In this document: piece after piece, positions 15,426 through 23,590 of the stretch | Layout of the letters: the number at the start of each line of letters is the position of its first letter | How positions within the stretch are numbered: position 1 is the first letter of the stretch | Origin: an uncultured Methylophaga sp. | GTDB taxonomy: Bacteria > Pseudomonadota > Gammaproteobacteria > Nitrosococcales > Methylophagaceae | NCBI GenBank assembly: GCA_947631375.1 | Contig: CANRLD010000003.1 | Coordinates: forward strand, 1-26,493 | Reading direction: 5' to 3' | DNA length: 26,493 bases | Position numbers and translations under genes: made by a program | The notes under the pieces: generated by a model | The model's input: the letters and a program-made list of their open reading frames with translations, nothing else | Databases searched by the model: none | Told to the model about the DNA's origin: nothing

Positions 15426-15604
15426 GCAGGTTGCAGCTGCGTTTCCTGATTTTACCGCACCGTGAAGAATCGCGGGAATTGGTGTGCTGTGGTTGCCGGA
15501 GTCATTTTTCAGCAGTTTATGATGATTATAGCCGCTTTCCAGCAGAGTGATTACTCCCTTAACACCTAAAGTTTGTATCGGTTTTTCCGATAACTGAATG
15601 CTTC
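15417..15604 (-). pseudogene. Possible remnant of an unidentified protein gene
   Basis: On the minus strand one frame stays open from about 15604 to a TAG at 15419-15417 and reads like real protein, for example TLLESGYNHHKLLKND and TPIPAILHGAVKSG. It has no ATG, GTG or TTG start, and it overlaps both the end of the activator gene and the sigma-28 promoter of the broken receptor gene. The last part loosely resembles the C-terminus of some FAD-dependent oxidoreductases, but I do not recognise the family. It could be chance. Confidence 0.25.
15567..15593 (+). promoter_or_regulatory. Sigma-28 (FliA) promoter
   Basis: TAAAGTTT (15567-15574), an 11-base spacer and TCCGATAA (15586-15593) match the flagellar sigma-28 consensus TAAAGTTT-N11-GCCGATAA at every position but one. 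It lies 84 bases before the start of a chemotaxis receptor reading frame, a typical FliA target class. Confidence 0.8.
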
Positions 15605-15676
15605 TGTCTCAAGCGCTCGATTAGCAGAGCACTGCGTGTTTAAGCTGAGAGAAGTATCTATTACCGTCTTCCTTTG

Positions 15677-16635
15677 ATGTTGAGATTGGCCAAGGGTAAA
15701 AATAACGCAACCTTGTCTTTAAAAGCTGGTAAAGGGTTTGTTGATTTGGTGATGAATTATCATAGCTATATCAATCAGATCATGCTGTGGGTTACGTTTC
15801 TGGTTTGGGGGCTATCGTTGTTCTATGCATCGGTTAATGAGACCTGGGTATTGGCCGTGGCCATGGGCGGTTTGTTTACCTTGGTGAACTGAACTGGTGG
15901 GTTATTCGTTTGATTAATGACAGTCGGATAACACCTTTGGTAGTTGTGGTTGTTTTTATGGGGTTTGTCTCGCTACATGTTCATCAGTTGCATGGCATGA
16001 TTGAAGCGCATTTTGGTTATTTTGTGTTATTGGCCATTCTGTTTACCTATCCAAAGGTTACGCCTTTGCTGCTGTTGTGTATTGGCGCATATGTTGCAGC
16101 AGGCGGATTTCTCGGTTTATTTGTTCCCGGATCATTTGCATTCCTGGGGTATTGTCTTAATGCATGCCATGTATGTTGTGATTGAGACAGGGGTAGTACT
16201 GGAGCTGGTGAATCCGGTCGTGGTTTTGCCGTGGTTGCTGACGAGGTGCGTTCATTGGCGCAGCGCACGCAACTGTCTACAGAAAATATTCATGCCATTG
16301 TCGAACGTTTGGTTTCTGATTCGGCCAAATCTGCCGAGGCAATACAGCGTTGCCGTGAGCGGGCGGAAGAAAACTATCAATCCAGTCAGCTGGTTGAGGC
16401 AATGTTTGAGCAGATAGCCGATGCGTTGGAGCAATTAAATGACATTAGTGATGCATTGTCGCTATCGACTAACGCTCAAGTTGAACGATCCGAATCTATT
16501 TCCCAACAAATTCAACAAGTATCAGATTGGCACCAGGAAACCTGGGAAGGTGTTGAACGGAATCTGGAAGTAGTAGAAGAGCTGAAATCGCGGTTCGTAG
16601 GGCTTCAACAGGCACTGATTCGTTTTAATGTCTAA
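15677..16635 (+). pseudogene. Broken methyl-accepting chemotaxis protein gene
   Basis: Three reading-frame pieces join into a damaged receptor. The first (15677-15892) and second (to about 16142) encode an N-terminal membrane sensor domain with several hydrophobic helices and the motif LHVHQLHGMIEAHFGYF, typical of a receptor family with a multi-helix N-terminal domain. They are split by a tandem duplication of TGAAC (15885-15894); removing five bases restores LVNWWVIRL. A second shift, one extra C near 16143, separates FAF from WGIVLMHAMYVVIET. Near 16200 the sequence jumps to the C-terminal signalling hairpin, GAGESGRGFAVVADEVRSLA, so HAMP, the first methylation helix and the ascending helix are deleted. 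The rest, to TAA 16635, is open and includes the coiled-coil descending arm. The membrane sensor can no longer be coupled to the signalling domain. No clear ribosome binding site precedes 15677. Confidence 0.85.
15885..15894 (+). repeat. Tandem 5-base duplication causing a frameshift
   Basis: TGAAC occurs twice in direct succession (15885-15889 and 15890-15894) inside the receptor pseudogene. Removing one copy turns a premature TGA (15890-15892) into a continuous frame. This has the form of a replication slippage event. Confidence 0.75.
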
Positions 16636-16761
16636 ATCGCTCTGGTTTTATACCGGTAAATAGTCACTGGAAAACGCCTGATGAATTATTTTCAGAAATG
16701 ATTGTGGGTTCTTATGTGAATTTTGATTGAGTTTTTATAAGTAACTCCTTCCCCTGTCTAG

Positions 16762-16793
16762 ATGCGGTGAATAAATGGTGTTAAGCACCGCAT
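16762..16793. repeat. Perfect 8-base inverted repeat with competing inner arm
   Basis: ATGCGGTG (16762-16769) and CACCGCAT (16786-16793) are exact complements with a 16-base loop. A second GGTG (16777-16780) inside the loop can pair with the same CACC, giving an alternative smaller hairpin. No T-run follows, so it is not a standard terminator. Confidence 0.55.
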
Positions 16794-16955
16794 AACAGTG
16801 GCTGATTGGTGAAGAGTTGAGAATGATCCAGTGCGGGTTGTTTCCGAACCTTATAGGTCGAGAGAAAGTGCATTTTCAAGCGACAAGGTCTGAGCTGGTC
16901 GAGCAGGAAATGATCGCATCCCTTTTAACAGATTATCTTCTGTGTTTTATACGAA

Positions 16956-16988
16956 GATGGTTATTTAGAACTTCTGAAACTAACCATC
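16956..16988. repeat. Inverted repeat in the gene-poor stretch
   Basis: GATGGTTA (16956-16963) and TAACCATC (16981-16988) are exact complements separated by 17 bases. There is no T-run and no neighbouring gene to explain it. Confidence 0.4.
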
Positions 16989-17229
16989 CTAGAAGCAGCT
17001 CAAAGCGCTGAGCAACAAAGGGGGGAGGGCTGTAAATCAACAGATGGAATGCAAACTATAACGGAGGCCCTGAGCATATAATCACTGACACAAAAAGCTG
17101 GTGGTTAAGTGGTTACAGTTGACTCTTTTGCCAAGAGATTAAAGGTCACGGAGTTGGTAGAGGTTGTTTGTCACGGCGGCAATTCAAGTTGCGCGGTAAC
17201 TTTTGGCTAACGTTCAAAAATTTGAAAAT

Positions 17230-17306
17230 TGGCGCGCCCGACAGGACTTGAACCTGTGACCCTCGGTTTCGGAAACCGATACTCTATCCAGCTGAGCTAC
17301 GGGCGC
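17230..17306 (-). tRNA. tRNA-Arg (anticodon CCG)
   Basis: A 77-base cloverleaf on the minus strand with an encoded CCA (TGG at 17230-17232). The acceptor arm GCGCCCG pairs with CGGGCGC and the discriminator is G. The D arm reads GCTCAGCTGGATAGAG. The anticodon stem TCGGT/ACCGA closes the loop TTCCGAA, giving anticodon CCG for CGG codons. The T arm has CAGGTTCAAGTCCTG. The acceptor stem and CCA match my recollection of the E. coli tRNA-Arg(CCG). Confidence 0.97.
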
Positions 17307-17327
17307 GCTGAACTTGCAACAGCGCGG

Positions 17328-17333
17328 ATTATA
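17328..17333 (-). promoter_or_regulatory. -10 element of the tRNA-Arg promoter
   Basis: A perfect TATAAT on the minus strand lies 21 bases before the tRNA 5' end and is followed by the GC-rich stretch CCGCGC, as in stable RNA promoters under stringent control. The -35 region is poor (TGGTTT at 17-base spacing). Confidence 0.6.
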
Positions 17334-17371
17334 CGGACTTTAACGTTCTTAAACCACCCGGGAAGTAACCC

Positions 17372-17405
17372 GTTGCCAACAATAACATTTGTGGTTGATG
17401 GCAAC
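17372..17405. repeat. Hairpin downstream of glgP
   Basis: GTTGCCA (17372-17378) and TGGCAAC (17399-17405) are complementary, and an inner AAC/GTT pair can extend the stem past a small bulge. It begins about 18 bases after the glgP stop on the minus strand. It lacks a T-run, so it may stabilise the mRNA 3' end rather than terminate by itself. Confidence 0.4.
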
Positions 17406-17422
17406 AGGATGGAAAGGCTAGC

Positions 17423-19930
17423 TTAGCTTGTGGGGTGCGGGGCTGTTTTTTCCAGTTTCCAGATATCCCGGTTATATTCTTCCATTGTGCGGTCAGTGGA
17501 AAACTTTCCGCTATGCGCGCTGTTAATGATGCTCATCGCCGTCCAGCGCTGTTGGTCCTGATAAGCCAGCCCCGCCTGGTGCTGTGCATCAATGTAACTA
17601 CGAAAGTCTGCAATGGTCATCCATGGATCTTCCGGGCTGGTGAAGGCAGCAATAATACTATCGAAACAGCCCGGTTCAAATGGATTGAAATGTCCGGTAA
17701 CCAGTAAATCGACAACTCGTTGCAGATCAGCATCATTTTCAATAATGCTTTGTGGATCGTAATGGTGACGTTGTTTAGCAACTTCTTCCTCGGTTAGACC
17801 AAACAAGAAAAAATTATCATCGCCGACTTCTTCGCGGATCTCTATATTGGCGCCATCCAGCGTGCCAATGGTGATGGCGCCGTTCATCATAAACTTCATA
17901 TTGCCGGTGCCCGACGCCTCTTTGCCCGCAGTCGAAATTTGTTCGGACAGATCTGCAGCTGGACAGATAACTTCCATAATCGACACTTGGTAATTAGGGA
18001 AAAAGACGACTTTGAGTAAATCGCCAACCGCAGGATCATTATTCACCACATCCGCGACGTTATTGATCAGTTTGATGATTTGTTTAGCCATTACGTAACC
18101 TGGCGCTGCCTTGCCGCCAAAGAGTACGCAGCGTTTTGTCAGTCCTGCTGTTTCGCCGCGCTTAATTTTGTCGTACAGGTGGATAACATGCAGCACGTTA
18201 AGCAGCTGACGTTTGTATTCATGGATACGTTTAACCTGAATATCAAACATGGCATCAAGTGGGAAAGTCACACCACAGCGCTGTTCCACCAGTGCCGCCA
18301 GACGTTTTTTATTGTTGCGCTTAGCGATGCGCCAAGCCTGTTGAAACGCGCTATCGTGCGCGAAAGCAGCTAGTTTTTGCAACTCGTCAAGGTGGGTGAT
18401 CCAGTTTTCACCGATCGTTTCAGAAATCAGGCTGCTTAACGTTGGATTGCACCAGGCCATCCAGCGGCGCTGGGTCACACCATTGGTTTTATTATTGAAT
18501 TTGCCGGGCCATAATTCATAAAAATCTCGAAACAGGCCTTTTTTCAGCAGTTCGGAATGTAGCGCTGCAACGCCATTGACTGAAAAGCTGCCAATAATTG
18601 CTAAATGAGCCATCCTCACTTGTTGTTGAGGACTTTCTTCGATAATGGACATGCGTGCCAGCCGCTCTTTGTCTCCGGGCCAGCGATTGGCCACTTCGCG
18701 CAGGAAGCGGGCATTGATTTCGTAAATAATTTCCAGAATGCGGGGCAGCAGCCGGCCGAACAGGTTTGCTGGCCAGCGTTCCAGAGCTTCTGGTAGTAAG
18801 GTATGGTTGGTATAGGCCATGGTTTGTGTTGTTATTTTCCAGGCTGCATTCCAGCTCAACTGATATTCATCTATCAGTAAACGCATCAGCTCGGCGACGG
18901 CGACGGTTGGGTGAGTATCGTTTAGCTGAAAAACATTTTTTTCAGCGAAGTCATCAAATTTCTCGCCATATTTGTTTACCCAGTGACTCAGAATGTCCTG
19001 CAGACTGGCAGAAGCCAGAAAATATTGTTGGCGTAACCGTAATTCTTTGCCATTTTCGCTGGCATCGTTCGGGTAAAGCACCATGCTGATGTTTTCAGCC
19101 TCGTTTTTGGCGGCAACGGCTTCGGGATAAGAGCCGGCATTAAAGTCTTCCAGATTAAACTCGTCGGTGGCAGCGGCTTTCCAGAGGCGCAATTTGTTGA
19201 CCGTGCCATTTTGGTAGCCAGGAATGGGCAAATCATACGGAACGGCCAACACATCATTGGTATTCAGCCAGTGAACCTCGATATCATTATTGCTATTGCG
19301 GCGTAATTCCGTGTGTCCGCCAAACTTGATTCGCTGCGTAAATTCCGGGCGCTCCAGCTCCCATGGGTTACCATCACGTAACCAGTGATCAGGCATTTCC
19401 TGTTGGTAACCATTGTCAATTTTTTGCTGAAACATACCGTATTCGTAACGTAAACCATAACCGGTGACCGGAAGTTGTAATGTGGCGCAGCTATCAATAA
19501 AACAGGCGGCCAAACGGCCCAAGCCACCGTTACCCAGGCCGGCATCATGTTCAAACTCGGCAAGCTCCTCAAACTGCAGCCCAAGACTTGCTAATGTTTT
19601 TTTGAGTGAATCTTCCAGCCCGAGATTTAATGCCGCGTTGCCCATTGCCCTGCCCATCAGAAATTCCATTGACAAGTAATAGGCTTGTTTACAGCCTGAT
19701 TCTGAATAGGTTTGTTTGGTATTTTTCATGCGTTCAAACAAGCGGTCACGAAGGGTGTGGGCTAATGCCGAGTACAGATAATGACCCGAAGCGCCATTCT
19801 TGCCCTGCGCGAGGTGTATCCCGAAATAACGTTTGAAATCCTCTGTCAGTGCCAAGGCATTCATTCCCAGTTTGGCAGTGCGATAGAGGTCAGGCGAGGG
19901 AGTAGTGATAGACATATATCTTGGAGTCAT
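17423..19930 (-). CDS. glgP: Glycogen/maltodextrin phosphorylase
   Basis: A large PLP enzyme (835 residues from the chosen start) that releases glucose 1-phosphate from glycogen or other alpha-1,4-glucans. The family signature with the PLP lysine is EASGTGNMKFMMNGAIT near the C-terminal third. Other conserved blocks are QAYYLSMEFLMGRAMGNA, GLGNGGLGRLAACFIDS, QLNDTHPTVAVAELMR and KRIHEYKRQLLN. I chose ATG 19930, with AAGGA eight bases upstream; an in-frame ATG at 20002 would add 24 residues but has no ribosome binding site. No other glycogen genes lie in the window, so it stands alone between tRNA-Arg and engB. Whether glycogen or maltodextrin is the real substrate cannot be told here. Confidence 0.95.
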   Translation of the reverse strand: MTPRYMSITTPSPDLYRTAKLGMNALALTEDFKRYFGIHLAQGKNGASGHYLYSALAHTLRDRLFERMKNTKQTYSESGCKQAYYLSMEFLMGRAMGNAALNLGLEDSLKKTLASLGLQFEELAEFEHDAGLGNGGLGRLAACFIDSCATLQLPVTGYGLRYEYGMFQQKIDNGYQQEMPDHWLRDGNPWELERPEFTQRIKFGGHTELRRNSNNDIEVHWLNTNDVLAVPYDLPIPGYQNGTVNKLRLWKAAATDEFNLEDFNAGSYPEAVAAKNEAENISMVLYPNDASENGKELRLRQQYFLASASLQDILSHWVNKYGEKFDDFAEKNVFQLNDTHPTVAVAELMRLLIDEYQLSWNAAWKITTQTMAYTNHTLLPEALERWPANLFGRLLPRILEIIYEINARFLREVANRWPGDKERLARMSIIEESPQQQVRMAHLAIIGSFSVNGVAALHSELLKKGLFRDFYELWPGKFNNKTNGVTQRRWMAWCNPTLSSLISETIGENWITHLDELQKLAAFAHDSAFQQAWRIAKRNNKKRLAALVEQRCGVTFPLDAMFDIQVKRIHEYKRQLLNVLHVIHLYDKIKRGETAGLTKRCVLFGGKAAPGYVMAKQIIKLINNVADVVNNDPAVGDLLKVVFFPNYQVSIMEVICPAADLSEQISTAGKEASGTGNMKFMMNGAITIGTLDGANIEIREEVGDDNFFLFGLTEEEVAKQRHHYDPQSIIENDADLQRVVDLLVTGHFNPFEPGCFDSIIAAFTSPEDPWMTIADFRSYIDAQHQAGLAYQDQQRWTAMSIINSAHSGKFSTDRTMEEYNRDIWKLEKTAPHPTS

Positions 19931-20126
19931 AACGGCAGTCCTTAAGGTTAAAGTCTGGTTATCGGGAAAAGATTTTAACGGTATATTCTGGCTGTTGGCC
20001 ATAAAACCGGTTGGCTTGTTACGCAGACAAAACGATAGCTGAGACAGCTGCTCTGTGTAAGCGTAGACGTTAGCAGAGAGAGAGCATCTCTGCCATCATC
20101 GAAGCATATATTTCGGCTAATCCGGA

Positions 20127-20762
20127 TCAGGCGGTTACGCTGTCGGTATCGGTTGTTACTGCGCTGTTTAGCTCAAACCAGGTGTCTAAAACATGAATGG
20201 CTTCATCGCGGCCCTGATGATTGAACGATGAAAACAGCTGCACCGATGCGTCAAGTTCTAATTCGTGCAAGTCATTTTTAACTTGCTGCAAGGTGTTATT
20301 GGCAGCGCCTCGCTTCAGCTTGTCCGCTTTGGTCAGCAAAATATGGATGGGTAAGGCGGCCTGTTTGGCCCAGTGCAGCATTTGTACGTCAAAGTTTTTT
20401 AAGGGGTGACGGAGATCCATTACCAGCATCAAGCCGCGCAGTGATTGTCTGGTTTCCAGATATTTACTGAGTGTTTGTTGCCATTTGAGCTTCATTTTTT
20501 CAGGGACTTTGGCATAACCATAGCCGGGAAGATCCACCAAGAATCTCTCCTCATCCAGCTGGAAAAAGTTGATCATTTGTGTCCGTCCTGGCGTTTTACT
20601 GATCCGGGCGAGGGCATTAATACCGGTAATGGTATTGATAGCGCTAGATTTGCCGGCATTAGAGCGCCCGGCGAAAGCCACTTCGTAACCGCTGTCGGGG
20701 GGGAGTTGGGACAATTGGCTGGCGCTGACGGTATAATACGCCCTGCGGTATAGCTCTGACAT
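20127..20762 (-). CDS. engB: Ribosome biogenesis GTPase EngB (YsxC/YihA)
   Basis: An essential-type small GTPase needed for assembly of the large ribosomal subunit. The 211-residue protein has G1 GRSNAGKSS at 32-40, the switch threonine in GRTQ (T61), G3 DLPGYG at 77-82 and G4 TKAD near residue 144. The segment YGYAKVPEKMK after G3 is typical. It diverges from cytochrome c4, with 85 bases between the starts, a neighbour pair seen in many beta- and gammaproteobacteria. About 125 to 195 bases separate it from glgP, depending on the glgP start, and nothing clear lies there. Confidence 0.95.
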   Translation of the reverse strand: MSELYRRAYYTVSASQLSQLPPDSGYEVAFAGRSNAGKSSAINTITGINALARISKTPGRTQMINFFQLDEERFLVDLPGYGYAKVPEKMKLKWQQTLSKYLETRQSLRGLMLVMDLRHPLKNFDVQMLHWAKQAALPIHILLTKADKLKRGAANNTLQQVKNDLHELELDASVQLFSSFNHQGRDEAIHVLDTWFELNSAVTTDTDSVTA

Positions 20763-20847
20763 ATCGGTCTTTCCAGGTGCAAAAAAGTGCCAATAAGAGT
20801 AGCATACCGGAAGTTTTGTATCCGAAAGTTAGTGTTTAGGAACGATA

Positions 20848-21456
20848 ATGAAAAAAATTATCTGGGCAGTGGTGCTGGGCTGGGCCGTTAGTAGTTCACC
20901 TCTGGTTTTGGCGGTGGGAAATGCTTCTGCCGGGAAGGCAAAAACAGCGGTTTGTATGGCTTGTCACGGTGCCGATGGTAACAGTCCCGCGGATATCTAT
21001 CCAAAATTAGCTGGACAGAATGCAAACTATCTTTATAAACAACTGCGTGAGTTTAAAAGTGGCGAGCGTGAGAACGCGATAATGGCCCCCATGGTCGCGG
21101 CATTAACGGAAGAGGATATGGCAGATCTGGCCGCCTATTACGCCAGCCAGGAAGCGTTAGCTGGTGCCGTTAGTGAAGATTTGTTGGAATTAGGCAGACA
21201 AATTTATCGTGGCGGCAATATGGAATCAGGAGTACCTGCTTGTATGGCTTGTCATGGACCGAATGGCAACGGTATGCCATCTGCAGGTTGGCCAAAACTT
21301 TCTGCTCAATATAGTGCCTATACAGAAATGCAGTTACACGCTTTCGCTAGTGGCGAGCGTAGTAATGACCCAAATAGCATGATGCGGGATATCGCAGCTA
21401 AAATGACTGCCGAAGAAATTAAAGCAGTTGCAGCATACGTTTCCGGTCTGCACTAA
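20848..21456 (+). CDS. Diheme cytochrome c4
   Basis: A 202-residue periplasmic electron carrier. The signal peptide ends near VLA-VG (residue 22). The two halves each carry a CMACH heme site (C36-H40 and C132-H136) followed by the G-x-N-G pattern typical of class I c4 cytochromes, and each has methionines that can serve as distal ligands (PMVAALT in the first half, NSMMRDI in the second). By family knowledge it passes electrons to terminal oxidases. TTAGGAA precedes the ATG. The next genes, resB and ccsA, encode the machinery that attaches heme to such proteins. Confidence 0.94.
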   Translation: MKKIIWAVVLGWAVSSSPLVLAVGNASAGKAKTAVCMACHGADGNSPADIYPKLAGQNANYLYKQLREFKSGERENAIMAPMVAALTEEDMADLAAYYASQEALAGAVSEDLLELGRQIYRGGNMESGVPACMACHGPNGNGMPSAGWPKLSAQYSAYTEMQLHAFASGERSNDPNSMMRDIAAKMTAEEIKAVAAYVSGLH

Positions 21457-21536
21457 TTGCTGATATCACGCTGCTGTATCGTCTAATATTTTAAGGTATG
21501 GCAGCGTAGTAAATCGGCTCATGTTTGAGCAACTTC

Positions 21537-23558
21537 ATGTCTGAATCTACCAAAAAAGGTCAATCTCACCTCGGTTTTTGGCGCCGTTTGTTTGTATTTC
21601 TTGGCTCGATGGAATTAGCCATCATCCTGCTGTTGACCCTGGCAATTGCTTCTATTATCGGTACGGTTTTACAACAAAATCAGCCCTATGCTGATTACGT
21701 TATCAAGTTTGGTCCTTTCTGGTTTGAGGTGTTTGAACAGTTAGGGCTTTACGATGTCTATAGCGCCTTGTGGTTCCTAGCGATCCTTGCCCTGCTAGTC
21801 ATCTCGACCTCCGTTTGTGTTATACGCCACTTTCCGATGATGGTCAGAGAAATGTGGCAGCTACGAACCAATGTGCAGAAAAAGTCGTTGAGAGCCATGC
21901 GCCACAGTGTGCAGTGGCAAACAGGGGCATCGTTGCAAAATACCATTGCTGTGATTCAGCAGCAGCTCAAATTATCCGGCTTTCGTAGTCGGCAGACGGT
22001 CAAACAGGATGATGCCGTACTGGTTTCCGCAATGCGCGGGGGGATGAATCGTCTTGGTTATTTATTCACGCATATTGCGATTGTCGTTATTTGCATCGGC
22101 GGTTTATTTGACAGCAATTTGCCATTAAAGCTGGCGGAATGGCGCGGCGATATCAAAATCGAAACCCGTGATCTTTCCGTTAGTGAAATCCCCGAGGAAA
22201 GTCGTTTAGCCGTCGGTAATAATGGTTTTCGTGGCACCGTCAGCATTCCTGAAGGCAGGGCAGCGGAAGTAGCGTTTTTACCGGTTCGTGATGGGTATTT
22301 GGTTCAGGCGCTACCGTTTCGGATTGAAGTAAAAGATTTTCGGATTGAGCATTATCCAAATGGCCAGCCTAAATCGTTTGAGTCAGATCTGGTGATTCAT
22401 GACCCCATGCTGGAAAGTCCGTTGGAAGAAACCATTTCTGTTAACCATCCGTTGATTTATCGAGATCATGCTATTTATCAGGCCAGTTTCAGTGATGGTG
22501 GTTCAGCGCTTACGCTGGATGCCTGGCCGTTGGATAGCCGCGCCGGAACAGAGCCGGTCGCTATTGAAGTAAAAGTTTATGAAACTCGCCAGATGTTATG
22601 GGGCGAAGAAATGATGCAGTTGGAAATGACCGGTTTCCGCCCATTTAATATCAATCCGGATCCGACAGAAGATAACCCTAAAAATTTGCGTGACTTTGGT
22701 CCTAACTTTACCTTCAAGTTACGTAGCCAGACGGGTGAAGCACGAGAGTATGAAAATTACATGTTTCCAGTGTTGCGGGATGATCGTGAATATTTCTTGA
22801 GTGGTGTGCGTAATAGTCCAGCGGAATCTTTCGCTTATTTATATCTGCCAGTTGATGAAGATGGAAGCCTGAAGCAGTTTTTGCAGTATGCCGCTTTATT
22901 ACGAGATGAAGGTGTAGTGACAAAAGTCGCTAATACCATGATGCTGGAAGCGCTGAGCATGTTGCCAGAGCGCGATACGGCACTTGAAAACAGTTTGCAA
23001 CAAACGCTACAAACACTTATCAATATGTTTGTACGCGGCGGTTTTGATGAGGTGCGTGACTTTATTGAAAACAGTTTGCCTGATGCGGAACGTGATAATT
23101 TGGCCCCCGCTTATTTGGGCATGTTGCGGGAAATGCTGGCACGAATTTATTTCACGATGGATGGAAATGATGCGCAAGATGTTAGCAATGAGCAGCTATT
23201 ATTTTTACAGGATGCAGTCGATGCGATTGGTACGTTATCGCGCTATGGAGCACCGGTATTTTTGCATCTGACCAAGTTTGAGCATGTGCAATCAACTGGT
23301 TTGCAAATTGCCAAAGCACCTGGCAAAAATGTAGTGTATTTGGGGTGTGCATTATTGATTATTGGTGTTTTTCTACTGTTTTACGTTCCGCAAAGGCGTT
23401 TGTGGGCTTGGGTGGAGCAACAGGAAGGTGGACTTACGGAAGTTATTCTGGCTGGGGCAACCAATCGAAACCCCCGGGAGTTTGATTCTTTTTTCAGTGC
23501 TCAACAGGCAGTACTGATGGCGAGTACCGGGAACTCCTTTGACCAGCCGGGTTCTTAA
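21537..23558 (+). CDS. resB: Cytochrome c biogenesis protein ResB (Ccs1), System II
   Basis: A 673-residue membrane protein that, with CcsA, transports heme and ligates it to apocytochromes c. Three hydrophobic helices are seen near residues 22-45, 75-95 and 165-185, then a long periplasmic domain, then a final helix with VVYLGCALLIIGVFLLFYV. The segment HLTKFEHVQSTGLQIAKAPG before the last helix is typical of the family. The start is uncertain: ATG 21537 has a weak ribosome binding site, and an in-frame TTG lies at 21525. The gene sits between cytochrome c4 and ccsA, which fits its role. Confidence 0.94.
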   Translation: MSESTKKGQSHLGFWRRLFVFLGSMELAIILLLTLAIASIIGTVLQQNQPYADYVIKFGPFWFEVFEQLGLYDVYSALWFLAILALLVISTSVCVIRHFPMMVREMWQLRTNVQKKSLRAMRHSVQWQTGASLQNTIAVIQQQLKLSGFRSRQTVKQDDAVLVSAMRGGMNRLGYLFTHIAIVVICIGGLFDSNLPLKLAEWRGDIKIETRDLSVSEIPEESRLAVGNNGFRGTVSIPEGRAAEVAFLPVRDGYLVQALPFRIEVKDFRIEHYPNGQPKSFESDLVIHDPMLESPLEETISVNHPLIYRDHAIYQASFSDGGSALTLDAWPLDSRAGTEPVAIEVKVYETRQMLWGEEMMQLEMTGFRPFNINPDPTEDNPKNLRDFGPNFTFKLRSQTGEAREYENYMFPVLRDDREYFLSGVRNSPAESFAYLYLPVDEDGSLKQFLQYAALLRDEGVVTKVANTMMLEALSMLPERDTALENSLQQTLQTLINMFVRGGFDEVRDFIENSLPDAERDNLAPAYLGMLREMLARIYFTMDGNDAQDVSNEQLLFLQDAVDAIGTLSRYGAPVFLHLTKFEHVQSTGLQIAKAPGKNVVYLGCALLIIGVFLLFYVPQRRLWAWVEQQEGGLTEVILAGATNRNPREFDSFFSAQQAVLMASTGNSFDQPGS

Positions 23559-23590
23559 ACAATTGTGGCACAGTGGGCTGTGAGAGACTA

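Larger units (their letters stand above)
16636..17229. other. Stretch without a convincing gene
   Basis: About 600 bases between the receptor pseudogene and tRNA-Arg hold no reading frame that looks like protein; the longest (16817-17011) has no recognisable motif and no good ribosome binding site. I see two inverted repeats (16762-16793 and 16956-16988), a lone TATAAT at 17077-17082 without a partner -35, and a purine-rich run AAGGGGGGAGGG near 17018. The region could be eroded coding sequence or an old integration site beside the tRNA, but no integrase, insertion sequence end or repeat of the tRNA 3' end is visible. Confidence 0.6.

Noticed and set aside
16817..17011. 64-codon reading frame in the gene-poor stretch
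   Set aside because: No ribosome binding site, no recognisable motif and an unnatural composition; probably chance.
17077..17082. TATAAT in the gene-poor stretch as a promoter
   Set aside because: No -35 at a usable distance, no extended -10 and no clear downstream product.
17213..17226. TTCAAAAATTTGAA palindrome just past the tRNA 3' end as a terminator
   Set aside because: The stem is short and A/T only, with a two-base loop; too weak to call.
18766..19089. Plus-strand reading frames opposite glgP
   Set aside because: They are shadows of the well-supported glgP frame and lack family features.
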